This document shows, piece by piece, positions 23,361-35,749 of a DNA stretch of 64,000 nt. The number at the start of each line of letters is the position of its first letter. Positions within the stretch are counted from its first letter, which is position 1. The DNA is from Bretschneidera sinensis. Its lineage: Eukaryota > Streptophyta > Magnoliopsida > Brassicales > Akaniaceae. The notes below the pieces were generated by a model. That model was not told where the DNA came from and ran no database searches. It worked only from the letters and a program-made list of their open reading frames with translations. Both the position numbers and the translations under genes were made by a program. The stretch lies in the NCBI GenBank assembly GCA_023935145.1, contig CM043697.1:54200001-54264000 (forward strand), given 5' to 3'.

Positions 23361-23880
23361 TTGTATATAATTTATAAGTTAAATTTATAAATTATAAGTT
23401 ATATACATGATTATATATATTATTTGCGTTATAATTTTAAGCTTTTAAATCATATTGGTGTTTATCTATATATATCAAATTTATGTTTGTGTATTTTTCA
23501 ACATGTGAAGTACTCATAACCTTAACGGTTATCAATACAATTCTTCTATTATTACCCTTCAATGTAAAATATAAAATTGCATGTTCTAGAAAAGAAAAAG
23601 TTAACCACCCTTGTAATTAAGTTAGTTTCCCTAAGCAAATTATTGATCAGTAATCAGCAAAAAAAATTTATCTTCGTAAAGGCATTTAACGACCTTAGCT
23701 AGCAGGAAGAGAGAGAGCAACAAGTTTTAATGTGGTAAGACTACCAGTAACAAAACTTTTTGATGGAATGAACAAAAAAGGAAATTATTACCACTATTAG
23801 GCTTAGCAAATTATGCTAATTAAGTTTTTATGGGTCATTCTCTTAGATAGATAGTCTCAGCATATATACAAACATCAAAT
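22254..23880. other. Intergenic DNA downstream of the LBD gene
   Basis: AT-rich; contains an AT run at about 23328-23358. No gene, transposase or RNA was recognised. The end nearest 23880 is presumably the LBD 3' UTR. Confidence 0.55.
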
Positions 23881-23903
23881 TCAACAAAAGAGGAAGTTTT
23901 GTT

Positions 23904-25180
23904 TTAGTTCCTCATCATCCTAAGTGCCAATGCTTGAAGCTCACCCAAGTCAGTGGTAGTGTTGTTGCTATATGGTAGCCTCTTCTTAGGACAACCTTGA
24001 AATGGAAAATCCTCTGATCTGCTGCTTTCCATTTCTTGCATGTTTATACAATCATTACTGCTTTGATGATCAACAGATTCAAGTGAGCTCTGTGGAGAGA
24101 TGGGAATATTCATGTAATTATTAGTTGGATAATAATTTGGATCTGATGAAGGCAACGACCCTGCAGCAGCCCACTGATTCTCCATAGTAATATTGTTACG
24201 CGAATGCACCGTGTAATTATTTTGAGCAAGTTGAGCCTTCACTTGCATCAATTGAGCTTGCAAGCATGCCACCTATATATATCATCATTCAACAAACAGA
24301 ATCAGATACAAACAATTGAAGTTTAGAATTTTAACTACTAATTACGGCTCTTGCTAATTAGAAGAAACTAATCATGCAAACAAGTTGAAAAAATGTCAGC
24401 TGGTGAAACTTCTTGAATTGAGATAACCCACTTTAATTTCTAGTAATTGCATATATAGGAAAAAGAACGATGTTAGGGGAGACCCAGCAATACCACCCGT
24501 ACTTGTCATAATATCATTCAAACCAACTAATCAAAGATCATTTTTTTTTACGCTTGTTACATATTTTCTCACTCGTTACAATGGTTTCTGAAAATAAAAT
24601 GGTCAGTCACTAAACAAGTTTCACGATGTGATAAAATATTACTTGTTAACATTTTCAGATAGTAAAATTGAATGATAATTTCGGGAGTATAAATATCTTT
24701 CCTAAATTACTGGAAATGAAGCTTATGACCTCTATCCATTCATGAAAATGTGCAAGTGAGCAAATCCCATTCAAGAGACATTGGCAAAAGTCTGACCTCT
24801 ACCCATTAATGATATTCCAATGAGCTAGTGAGTAGATAAATTTGGAAACAAAAAAATAAGAGAAGAGAAAAGAGAATAGTGACCTGTTGCTGCAAGGCAA
24901 AAATGTGAGCAACGCAACCATAAACAGGATCTCGAATCCGGGCTTGAGCTTCATAGGCAATAGTAACAACAGCTTCACAGCGGTCGTGAGCAGGGACATG
25001 AAGCAACAATTTGGAAACATTGCTAGCTCCAAATACCTTATGTATGGCTGCGAATCTTTCAGGGCCCTGTTCTGAGCAAAAATAAGGAGCAAATATGCAA
25101 TCAGAGGCGCATTTTCGCCTCAGGAACTTGCATGCACCACAAGGAGATCCAATGCCATTTCCATTTCCAGATGATGCCAT
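23904..25180 (-). CDS. LBD16: LOB-domain transcription factor, LBD16/29 type (two exons)
   Basis: Exon 1 is 24884-25180 (99 codons, start [11 protein letters not shown]) and exon 2 is 23904-24272 (122 codons plus stop). They join in phase 0 across a 611-base intron with GT (24882-24883) and AG (24273-24274). The 221-residue product has the LOB domain: the C-block [15 protein letters not shown] (about residues 14-28, CX2CX6CX3C), the GAS block [19 protein letters not shown] (about 43-61), [16 protein letters not shown], and a leucine-zipper-like coil crossing the splice ([15 protein letters not shown]). The C-terminus ends [18 protein letters not shown]16/18/29 relatives are nuclear DNA-binding dimers acting in auxin-driven lateral root formation. 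Residues such as HDRCEAVVT favour LBD16/29; the exact orthologue is inferred. No lesions seen. Confidence 0.93.
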
Positions 25181-25357
25181 CTTACTAAAATAAAAAATGT
25201 TAAAAAGAAGAAATAAAGATGGAGATGGAGGGAATCTTAATTCTTAAGTACTAGCAAGGAGTATAATTTTTTAGGCGCACGAGCACACTAGGAAATGGTG
25301 CCCCAAAAAACAAAAGAAGGGGGGGACTTTGTTTTTGAGGGTATATTGCAGAGTGGG

Positions 25358-25363
25358 TATATA
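25358..25363 (-). promoter_or_regulatory. Candidate TATA box of the LBD gene
   Basis: TATATA at about 180 bases upstream of the start codon, followed on the minus strand by a C-rich, pyrimidine-rich leader. A second TATA-like CTTTATAAG lies about 40 bases farther upstream (25395-25403). Position is plausible; the start of transcription is inferred. Confidence 0.4.
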
Positions 25364-25403
25364 GCTTCAGTGGGGATTTGGGGGTTTAAGGGGTCTTATA
25401 AAG

Positions 25404-28116
25404 GGCTGAAATTGGGGGACATTGAAGGTCTTTATGTAGGGTTCTAAGGGGACAATTATTAATGGCTTATGCAATATGAAGCTTGTATTTCAATGGGTTT
25501 AGATTAGACCAACTTAATTATATGCAGAGTTTAAATTACTAAAGGTTTTCTTTTTAATTAATGGTGACTACTTATAGAGTTTGGTTTTTTATTGTTTCAA
25601 TTTTTCTTCTTCTTTAATTTATACAGCAAGTTTGATTTTTAGGAGCTTTATAATATTTTTTCCGCCGAACGCCGCACCTGGGAACTGCTGCTGTTTGTCG
25701 CTTTGTGAAGTTAGTATACTGGCAACTGCCGGTAAAGCCTACCGACAACCACTTGTACACGTGAAATTAGGGCTCATTGAAAACATTTAAGGAACCATTT
25801 TTATTAAATATGGCAGAGACAAAACAATTTTTTGTTATTTCGAAAATTAACAACCAAAGCTGCAAAGTTGATAAATGACTCCCTACTTTAAAAGCCTGGT
25901 GAAACAAGCAGATGTTATTTCTTCACTTTGTTTCTAGAATTGCGGCCAACATAGTAATTAAAAAATAGGTATCATTTTTGTTGGTAAAATGCAATTATAT
26001 TAAGTTTGATAGTAGTTCTAAAATTTTGAAAAAATTATTAGCTCATTTTATCGTCAAAAAATTTAACAGAAAAATAAAAAATATAATTTTTTTTATTTAA
26101 TTCAATCACATGTGTTCAACAGGTAACTCGCATCTCATATTACGTGATAGAAAAAAAAATCTTTGTTAATCCTACTGTCATCTTTAGCTATTTTAATTGT
26201 AATTATTATATATTAACTAAAACTATTGACAAAATGTTGATTTTCATACAAGTTAAGATTAAGTTATTATTATCAAATATGAGAGGTGTAACTGTATTTT
26301 ATCCTCTCTTTTAACTAGGTTTATTGAGTTTGAGGGCTACACAAATTAATGTGTAGTCTTCCCCTTTCCCTTTTTCTTGAGAAATTACGGAGTATTTTGG
26401 ACTTTATAAAATAATCTCCGTATCTTAGTTATAACTTTTGGAAACTCAAATTATATTATTGATGGATTAAAAGAAATTTTTTGAAAAATTACATAAATTA
26501 CTATTCGAGTTTCAAGAAGATATTACTTGAGTTTACAAGAATTATTAAGGCGCAAAGATACTATTCTATAAGATATAAAGCATCCAATAGTTTTTTTTTT
26601 CAATCTTTAATTTTACCATCTTTTGTGCCTGTGCTATGGCAAATGAATTTAGCCAACACATTGCTCCTCTTCTAGTAAAGTTATAAAAACTGTACCCTCG
26701 TGTACATTGCACCATTTGTGACATGAGACAAACAAAAGGAAAAAGAAAAGGGCAACTTAAAAGTGGAAACAATGTTGCTGTGAGGCCATCATTAAGTTTG
26801 TAAAAGCACATCACCGCCCGCAATCAAAATTCAAAACTGTGCTCAGCCTCGTGCAAAGGTACAGTTACTGAAGCAGTCATTCTAATGTTGATTTATAAAG
26901 AAAGAATGATCAAACTCTGCTTCTGCGTTTGAAGTATAATTAAGGAAAGCAATGGTTGATGTAGTTTTTCAACAAATTCTAATTATTAGAATTGCATCAT
27001 CAGCATATGGAAGAATTTGAATGAATGCATGATGAACAAAGGGATCCAGCTAGCTGGACATAAAAGACCAGACATGAATGAATGGGATCGTCATCCTTAA
27101 CAAGGGCTCAATGTACATTATATATAATAGTAATACAGAAAGCAAAACTGCAAAAAGGGAAACCAAAACAACATGAATGGGATCGTCACCCTTAACAAGG
27201 GATAATGGCTGTTTGCATGAAAAAGTCATATACATGCAAAATTGCAGATAATCCAAGCATATATAACATAACCATCATTTATTTGACGGTCATTAACATC
27301 ATTCATGCACATGGCACACATTTAAACTCTCTAAAACATCAATCATCCAACTCTCATCCTCAGAAATTATTAGGTAAATAGAGTCCACCACATCAAATGA
27401 AGGTACATTCATCCGTTTAAGATCAAAGAAACGAATATAAATTCATTGAAATTGAGTTTATATGGATATGATTCGAAATTCTTTAATTGTCTTCCACTAC
27501 TGGATTTGTTTCCTCACTCTTTTTCTTTTACATTTCTCATGCCAATCATAGACGCAAGGAAACAGCCAGAATTGAAGGACAACCCATTGCTCCTGATGAG
27601 CTCTCATTCATTCAATACACTACCCGGAGCGTCTAGAGATCAAGACCTGATTAACAATCTCCCTGCCTAAAAATTTTAATGTTCAAATGCAATAGAGCTA
27701 CATGCTTCTCAAAGTACGGTCATGGCACTGCTTTAAAATGAACTGAACTTTAATACATGCAGTGATGACATTCAAGAAAAAGACAAGGGTGTCAAATTGC
27801 ACTCGGGTAAATTTTTAGAGCAAGAAAACATAATAAAATGTCATGCACGAGTTGATAGATCTTACAAGTAAAACCCACAAATGGCAAAAGAACAGATCCT
27901 CATTGGAGTAGATAACATCCAAAGTAGAACCTTTTTTTTTCCCTTTGGTTACTCCCAAAGTATCATTTACATGGCCAAAAACTGAAGTTGAAAAGATCTC
28001 CTACTAAACCCCAAAATGAGATCTTCTAAAGACTAACTTCACTTGAAGAATGCTCAAATTTCTTTACAGGCTATGACCATTCCCCAAAACTTTACATTAT
28101 ATCCATTTACCTCACT
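25404..28116. other. Intergenic DNA between LBD promoter and PARP1 pseudogene end
   Basis: No supportable gene. One spaced short direct repeat (ATGAATGGGATCGTCA-CCTTAACAAGGG at about 27072-27106 and 27170-27202). The part next to 28116 is presumably former PARP1 3' UTR. Confidence 0.55.
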
Positions 28117-30318
28117 TCATCTCTTGTGATGAAACCTCACCTTCAACAAGAACTGCATCTTAACCTGTCCGAGAAAACAACCTCAGTCAAATACACACCC
28201 CACAGATATGTATTCATCACAGAGCATAATCATACATATGCATCATGCATGAATAAATGATAAGGAGATAATGCTCATGATAAAAGCACTAATTTTGGAC
28301 ATATACATGGTTAGAAAGAGCCTAATCATAGGGTAAAACATTCACATATGAATTACAATAAATAAAAGAAGAGTATTAGGTGATGAAAAGATTAATAAAT
28401 AATGAATCAATTATTATAAATCTCAACGAGTTGGTTGTGCTCATACCTAATTCAATGAGAAATAAACTGGAGACAACCACAGCAGTATACATCCATAGGC
28501 CAATTCAAGATGTCTTTTTTACAAGCAATTTTGACTATTTTCAATATCAACCGTTCTCAAGCTGATTTCAGATCGGAAATTCCAATGGTGAAACATTCTG
28601 ATTCAGTACTCGCATTACTGAAAAGCGAAGACAAATATTTTCACCTCCAGGAGAGAAGAAAAATGGGAAAAGAAAAAAAAAGGAGGTAGTTGATCAATTT
28701 AGGAAATTGCCTATCTGCCTTCATAACAACTACTCTGGTATTACTTATGTCGTGTCATTATGGCAATACAGAGTAGAAAACTTGTATACACATTGCAGCA
28801 GAACCAGAGACCTCACTATACTTCCGTGCTACTATTATGGCATCACCAAAGATAAGTGAAAGACTAAGTCAAAACTCACAAAAGGATAGTTCAAACAAAG
28901 TAATAAGACTTAAAATGAGCAAAATCTAAAACTACAACTTACCTGAGCCATATTATAAACAATGTACTCATTATGCATCAGCTCAGAGGCCTTGACATTA
29001 GACGAGACTCGTTTCCCACAAGGCACAATGACATCATCCCTCCACCTCGAAAATCCTGACTCCTCAGGTACTTTCTTTCCAAGTCCTTTCGTAGAGTGCT
29101 TTCCTCGAGGAGGTTAGTCGATATACTGTAAAACCACACAAGAAAACGAAGTTATAAGAAAGAATAAATGCAAGTTTGAAGGTCGTCCATTTCTTCATTT
29201 TCTGCTAAGAACGTTTGAAACTAGTTTCTGAGCTAAATAATGTTTCTCAAACACCAGGGAGACAAATTTTTGGTGAAATACTGTCCAATACCACGTTTCC
29301 AAGTACATAAACAACGTAAAATTGTCACTTCAATGTCTTATTTTATCAATAAAATTTTCAATTTAATATGCAAGCTGGTTTAACCAAGACGATTCACTCT
29401 GAAATACCAATTTGGATATGACGGACAATGGTATAGATAGGACTACTGAACATTCCAAAATGAAAGAAAACTTTCGAAAAATAAAAGATAAAAAAGGATA
29501 CAAATCCAACATAAGTTCATGTACATAGTAATAAACAAAGGACATGAGTTACAGCACACATACGGAGACATAAACACATATTATGGAATGCAGACTAACC
29601 TTGGCCTTTGTGAGCTCATAGACCTGCCCCAAGGCAACTTTACTTAGAAGCATTAGGCCCACAGGATTTTTCTTATCAGTATAGCAATACTGAGCACTCT
29701 TACTGACAAGGTCAGCAAAGTAAATCCCCTTGCCAAACTGTAATAGAAACATATTAAAAAGTTAGCTCAGTGTAGTAGGCAGACATACTAGACATGCACA
29801 TTTATGCATGTTGTATGTGTCTTAGCACCCCATATAAACCCTCATAACATAAATTTTTTTTTCATAACATATTTTGATGTATATATGACGGCATGCACAA
29901 CACACACACATAGGCATCTCTGGAGAGAGAGAGAGAGAGAGAGAACCATATAGCCAGTAGCCGGAGCTTCTGGAGGAGCTATTCTCAGTCCTTGGCTAAG
30001 TATTCCAACAAAATTGGTCAATCGAGAGAGAAGAAAATTTTTAGTTATACTTCTACCAAAAATCCCAAAAGGTTCCTAATACTCCAGTGGGTCACAGAAC
30101 AAAAACATAAAAGTAGCAACTCGTATGAAAATTTAAATACTACAGAATATTTTTTATATAAAAAAGTAAGTTAATTAATCTCAGCTTACCATGCCAGAGA
30201 AGCATCCTGTTACCAAGCCTTTCTCAGTGTGGAGCAAACTTATCAAATTCCCTTTCCCTTTCAAGTGAAAAAACTTCCTCCAGTTCAAGAGTCCAATCCT
30301 GAGATATCACAGACCTGG

Positions 30319-30390
30319 AGCGTAAAATATAGCCCCCTGGAGTATTAGGAAACAGGCAACAAATTCAGCATAAAATATAGCCCCCTGGAG
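30319..30390. repeat. 24-bp direct repeat at the PARP1 deletion junction
   Basis: AGCGTAAAATATAGCCCCCT (from 30319) and AGCATAAAATATAGCCCCCT (from 30367) each continue GGAG and lie 48 bases apart, just where the BRCT-start exon runs into the late catalytic exon. They may be filler or a local duplication made during repair. Confidence 0.8.
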
Positions 30391-32899
30391 CACATACCTT
30401 TCTTAATCTTAGCATGAAACTGTCCACCTGCTCGCTGAATTTTTTTCTTCCATTCTTCCTGCAAAATGAACCCCTCATGAAATCAACTGAAATTCAACAT
30501 TTATTAAGGACTTTGAAATTTCAATAAATTATGAAAGATACGGGTATAAGAAGGGCGAAAGATATCATACTATGGATTGCTTAGGTAAACCAGAAATTGA
30601 AACATTCAGATCTCCCAAACTCTGAATCTTTGAAGATTGAGAGATGCTGTTAGCAGCTTGACTTGCAGAACTGTTGTTGGATGATGGAGGAGGCATGACT
30701 CAAACAGGTTTTTCACTCTTTTGTGATCTAAACCACTGCAACCAATTGAGCAAAACCAAAATTATAGTCTGAAAGCCTTTCCATATTTCAGGAAACTATG
30801 TTGAATACCTTCCTAGTACCAAAGTTAGAAATTGTTTAATTACCTTGGCAAGGAATTGATTATTTGTTCCTTCTGGGATTTTCCACTCCCCTTTAACGTG
30901 ATCAGGTTCACGAGTAGAATCAGAACACTTGCTCCATGCCGATAGGTATCTGTGGCACCAATACATGCCTCCAGAATAACGAAGAGAACCAGAACAAATT
31001 GGGCAGCTACCAAGTGCTCCAAACATCATCCCATCAGCGCTAAACAAGAAATTGGAACATAAAATGTGTTTAAACTTTTATTGGTCCATGGTAATTTCAT
31101 AGAGATGCTTAGCAGCTAATCAGAAATTCACATATCAAACTTTATTCAAAAACTTAATCAATAATTAGTGTGACAACTAAAAGCAACACTTCAAAAAACA
31201 ACTATCTGAAGCTCACTACAGGAAGGACAAGCAAGCAAGAGAGTAGTATCATTAAAACACATCAAATACCAGCATTTGACAAGGTTATTTATGTCTGAAA
31301 AAAAATTACAAAATATTCGTCATTTACAAAACATGCAGCAACAGCTTGATAGTATCTTATATGAAAGTAATCACCAACGGTCAAGCAAATCAAGTTCTGA
31401 TCCTGTTGAATCTTGACCATTTGCTTCTAGCATTTCACGTAACTCTGCTGTTGTCAAATGTTTTTTGAGATCATCCTTCAGGTCCCAGAGTTCTTTAGTT
31501 TGGGCCTCCAGTTCACTTTCCAAATCAGAAGCGTTTGGATGCCCATCTAGTGAGTTAACATTTTTTGTGATGCACCCCTGCTTATTGACACATCACCTTC
31601 AGCCTTAGCAACTTTCGACTTCCGATCACCACTGGCATCTTCTCTAAGTTTTGTTCCAGCTTTTGGAGTTGATTGATACAGTTTTTCACCCCCTTTTATC
31701 TATGCTTTTGTGCCTGAAAGAACAAGCACAATGAGAAATAGATATTTACCAGAAAACAACAAATTAGGGGTTGCTACAGCATCAGAAAATAAGCTCCTGT
31801 GACAGCAAAACAAACTTCATACCACTCTTAGAAGTAGAAGGAACCTTCTTAACCAGGGCAAGAACAGTTGCCTGATCGGAAATTGGAAGGCTTTTCCATC
31901 CAGACAACTTCTCGACTTGAGTAGAAGAGGTCATTTCCATGAAACGGTTGGCATGATGCCATGCCACTCCCTTGGCCCCTTGACCATCAGGCTTGGAGGA
32001 TATACGAACCTATCAATAAAATAATAAATAATTAAAGATAAATATTCAAGTGGCATTTATGCGTTGCTAGCTATATTAATTAGATCCAATAGAAAACTCA
32101 TACGTTTAAAAGACCAAAAGGAAATATGCAAAGAAATAAAAGTTGTCAGAAAGCTTTGCATGGCTTCAAAATTTCAGAAATCAAACTGAATACATTCATG
32201 TAAAACTGAAGTTGAGCTATGTCCTTTTACCTTCAGCATTCCAGGCAGACGTGCATCTTATTTATGAAAGTATTTAACATTAAGAATTTAGTCTTAAATT
32301 GATAATACAAAGATGACTGCTACCAAGGCTTCCATAACTTTTAAATATAAACCTTTTCTTAATTACTTGTTTTTTTCTTGGAAATTAGTATGATTGAAAA
32401 ATATTGGTAAAAAAGACCCTTGGGAAAGTAAATTCTATGCCACACACAGTAGTAGAGCCATGGCGTCTTGAGTGGGAGCAATTTCCCCCACTCAATTCTT
32501 TAAAAAAAATAGATAAGCTATGTGTAATTTTTCCATATTGTTTTTAAAACCAATTCATTTTGGCCCCTACCAAAAAAGAATTTGGGTAAATATGTACTTA
32601 CAAGTTCATGTCACGAGCGTAATATTCCATATAATATGAAATTAGCAATAAAAAATGTAATTTTAAAAATACACGCATAACATGCAGTAACTGGTGGTAA
32701 TTGGTAAATGCATAAAACTTAGTATGTAATCTTACTTCGCACTCCACTTGAAGCCACAATACAAACACAAACAAAGCTGAGACCACAAAGGCAACTCTCG
32801 CCTTGCTTTATTCATTGGAGTTTTCAGCTGCGAAACTTATTTCACAACAATCAACTTGAGACTTATATTTTTTATAAGTAACTTGAGACTTATATTATT

Positions 32900-33215
32900 T
32901 GATACCCATTCTATTAATAGGTTTTCGGATGTTAAGGGATTGGTAGTCTTGCTAGAAGTTAGTTGAGACAACATAAATATCGTGTATCCATTAGATTGTT
33001 TGCTTATGAACTTAGCAACAATCAGCAAATGTAGAGAGGGCATTTTCTGAAATGAAATTTCTGAATAATCGTTTGTGCAACCGAATGAAAGATCATTTGA
33101 TGAACGATTACTTAGTAACTTAAATTGAGAAAGATTTACTTAATAGCATTGACGATGAAGTGATTTAGCATTGCCAAAGTATAAAAATTCGTCCAGGACC
33201 ATTCTAAGAAGTTAT
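32900..33215 (+). pseudogene. hAT transposase C-terminal fragment in a PARP1 intron
   Basis: On the plus strand, antisense to the PARP1 pseudogene, a frame reads ANVERAFSEMKFLNNRLCNR, then MKDHLMNDYLVT*IEKDLLN and SIDDEVI*HCQSIKIRPGPF (about 33022-33205). It is preceded in another frame by VYPLDCLLMNLATIS (about 32976-33018). This is the hAT dimerisation region (the ER-AFS-MK and L-N-RM blocks) of the plant hAT group whose proteins end with an I-K-R-hydrophobic tail. Stops and a frameshift show it is dead. No terminal repeats were assigned. Confidence 0.8.
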
Positions 33216-35348
33216 CAATATATACTGAAATTTTATTTTCTAAAAGACGATATCAATTAATGTATCTAGATTCTTGTCATACACTTAAACTTTATAAGAT
33301 CCTCAAAAATAATGACTATATTCTTGGATAACTCCTATTTATTCCCCCAAATTTTCCTGGACAGTCCACTTGTAATTATCCATTGGAATATCAGGACTAT
33401 CAAGCTGCAAAGTCAGATATGTAGGTAACCCAAGCATAGTAGAATAGTTTCCAGAGAAAAGTAGACAAAGAGACAGAAAATTACTTCTCCTTTCATAATC
33501 TTTTGGCTGCAGAACCTGCAAGTAGCACAAAAAGTTTGTGAAACTTCAATACCGTATTCCATTTAAGTGACAGCAGCATTCTTATTCGTGAGCCCACCAC
33601 CCTCCACGTACTTTCTAATTTTTTTATTGATCTTCCCAGCGAAGTGATTCTATGCCTTCAACATCATCATTCCTAGAAGCAAAACAAAGGTATAAAAGTC
33701 AATAACTGGATCCATCCAGATTATCCATTGGAATTTCTGATAACAAATATACACACGATTTTATCTGGTTTGCTTTCTTCAGTATGCAATCAGCATGGTG
33801 CCACATCTAGTTCAGAAAACAAATAGAAAGTCAGAATTCTTCAACTTCGTTCTTTTATGTGAAGGGGAAAAAAAGAAGTTAATTAAGCTAAGAGGATTCA
33901 AGCAACCATCACATATATAGCATCGCTTAAGTAAAGGAGTAATTAAAGCTCAAAATTTAGACAAAACACAAAAAAAAAAAAAAAAAAAAAAAAACTTTGT
34001 GAACCATGGCATGATAACATCTAAAGTTTTTTTTGAAGTTGCACTCAAGTCAACAAAAATGGAAATTAGCACTCGAAAATCTGCCAAAGAGACCTTGACC
34101 TATATTCGTGATGAACTTAAAAATCATGACAGTATATTTCGGTCCGCTATATTACAAAAAAATAATCTAGTCTACATAAATATCTCTTGTTTCCCATTCC
34201 CAAGAACCTAGGGGAAGCCGATCATGCCTAATGGAAGTGAATCCGAGGGGAGGGGCAGACTTCCGGTGCTACTTCAGCGTATCACATGCAGTTTCAGGCA
34301 CATACTAAATCAAGCTAAAAAAAGGGTAGAAAAATAGAAGCTTATTCCATGTTTATGAAGCCAAAAGCAAGACACTCAACTAGGAAGGAACTTTTAAGGT
34401 GGAAGCTGAAAAATCCTAGTTTTTCTGTCGTCTGCCACTATACATGCGTAGATATTCGTGTTAAAAAGGCTTAATGCATTGGCTTAGTAATTGCATAATA
34501 AGAAATTTAGATTGAATAGAACATATAAAATTAATGTGGAAGTTAAAAAGTTTAAAGAGGTTTAAACAAGGAACCCAAATGGAAAGTCCTAAAACTATAA
34601 GACCCAGAAACCGAAAATTATCAAACATAAGTCATCCCATTCATCATGAAGATATTAAATTGACACTGATTAAAAATCACTTGAGAAAAGAAAAAGAATT
34701 ACTTAAGAGCTAAACCTTATTGAACATAAACAAGTATAGATACTTAAAACTGTTAGCCAAACAAGATGAATGCTTCTGTTCTGATCACTGATACCCATTG
34801 ACCAACCGTATCGAAAATGGATAATGAGATGCATTACAAATAGAGAAAGGGCCAAAACCCCAAATCAAGAGCAATCAAAATACAGTAAAATAATAGACGT
34901 ACCAACATTGCCAAAAATTAGTTCAAGAAACCAATAACGCAATACCCAAACCAGACAGGAAGAACAAAAATAAAATTGCAAAAAGAGAAGAGAATCGCAA
35001 CACAGTAACAGAGTTAACAATGTGAATAGGAGTGAAAAAAAGGTAAAATGGGAAATGGTAGAGGGGTAAGAGGGTTTATTACAGGCATGAAGCCGTCGAA
35101 TTGGGTGGCTTGGACCATTTGCCCAGCCTGAACTTTTCCTTGTCAATGGGTGACTTGCAGGTGACGATCTTCCTGACTTTGCTGCCTTCCATGGCTTTGG
35201 CGGGTTCGCCATTCTCAGTCTCCCTTACTCTCTCTCTTACTTTCTCTTTGCTTTTTCGTTCTCTTTCTCTGTGCATTTATAAATTAGAGTATACGAGGAG
35301 AAGAGGTTGGTTAGGAAGACAATCAAATGAATCTTTGTATTTATGGCT

Positions 35349-35363
35349 TCTCTGTTACGCTTT
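35349..35363. repeat. Target-site duplication of the LINE, left copy
   Basis: TCTCTGTTACGCTTT here and TCTCTGTTACACTTT at 39966-39980 differ at one base, and they bracket the LINE. The T run that follows is the element's poly-A tail on the minus strand. Confidence 0.85.
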
Positions 35364-35749
35364 TTTTTTTTTTTTTTTTAATCTGTAAATAAAGTTTGTA
35401 TTGATCAAAAAGATTCACAAAAGTCACTTGGCATACCAGGGGATTTACAATAGAAACATAGTCAAAAAGCTAACAAAGTAGCCTAATCAAATCCTGGACT
35501 TACAATGATGCTAGGCAAGCCAATGGGTAACCAAAGCTTGGAACAAAGACAAGCATACAAGTATACAAGCTGGGCTAACAGCAGCAGCCTTACACAGAAA
35601 TTCACTGGGCAGGAGATAGGCAATGAGAGCTTACAAAAACAAAATAAAAACAGCATACCCAAGGATACATCTCTTTACATGGCATGATTACAAATGAACT
35701 AAACAATTACAGCAGCAGCCTAATTCCAGGACAGGTGGTATACACAACC

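Larger units (their letters stand above)
28117..35212 (-). pseudogene. PARP1: PARP1 (poly-ADP-ribose polymerase 1) pseudogene, internally deleted
   Basis: Thirteen exon remnants with mostly intact splice sites are readable. E1 35083-35212 (MANPPKPWKA, zinc finger 1), E2 33767-33806 (MWHHADCILKKANQIKS), E3 33485-33672, E4 31823-32009 (zinc finger 2), E5 31375-31713, E6 30844-31039 (zinc finger 3/PADR1, CPICSGSLRYSGG), E7 30571-30735, E8 30398-30458 (BRCT start). After a deletion come E9 about 30190-30315, E10 29947-30027, E11 29600-29737 (catalytic [19 protein letters not shown]), E12 28943-29125 and E13 28117-28164 (VKMQFLLKVRFHHKR). The rest of BRCT, WGR, the regulatory domain and the start of the catalytic domain are missing. 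Lesions: loss of the CxxC in finger 1 with frameshift, stop plus base insertion after RWEDQ, HHANC changed to HHANR, and stops after SEKPV, in FAPH*E and in YID*PPRGK. PARP1 normally senses DNA breaks in the nucleus; this copy cannot. Confidence 0.93.

Noticed and set aside
24799..25092. 97-codon frame overlapping LBD exon 1
   Set aside because: Alternative-frame shadow of the LOB-domain exon running into the intron.
33339..33530. 63-codon minus-strand frame after PARP1 exon 3
   Set aside because: Its first part overlaps exon 3 in another frame and the rest is intron past a good GT donor.
34865..35212. 115-codon frame starting MANPPKPWKA
   Set aside because: The start is genuine PARP1 exon 1, but the frame is shifted inside the exon and reads on into intron, so it is not a protein.
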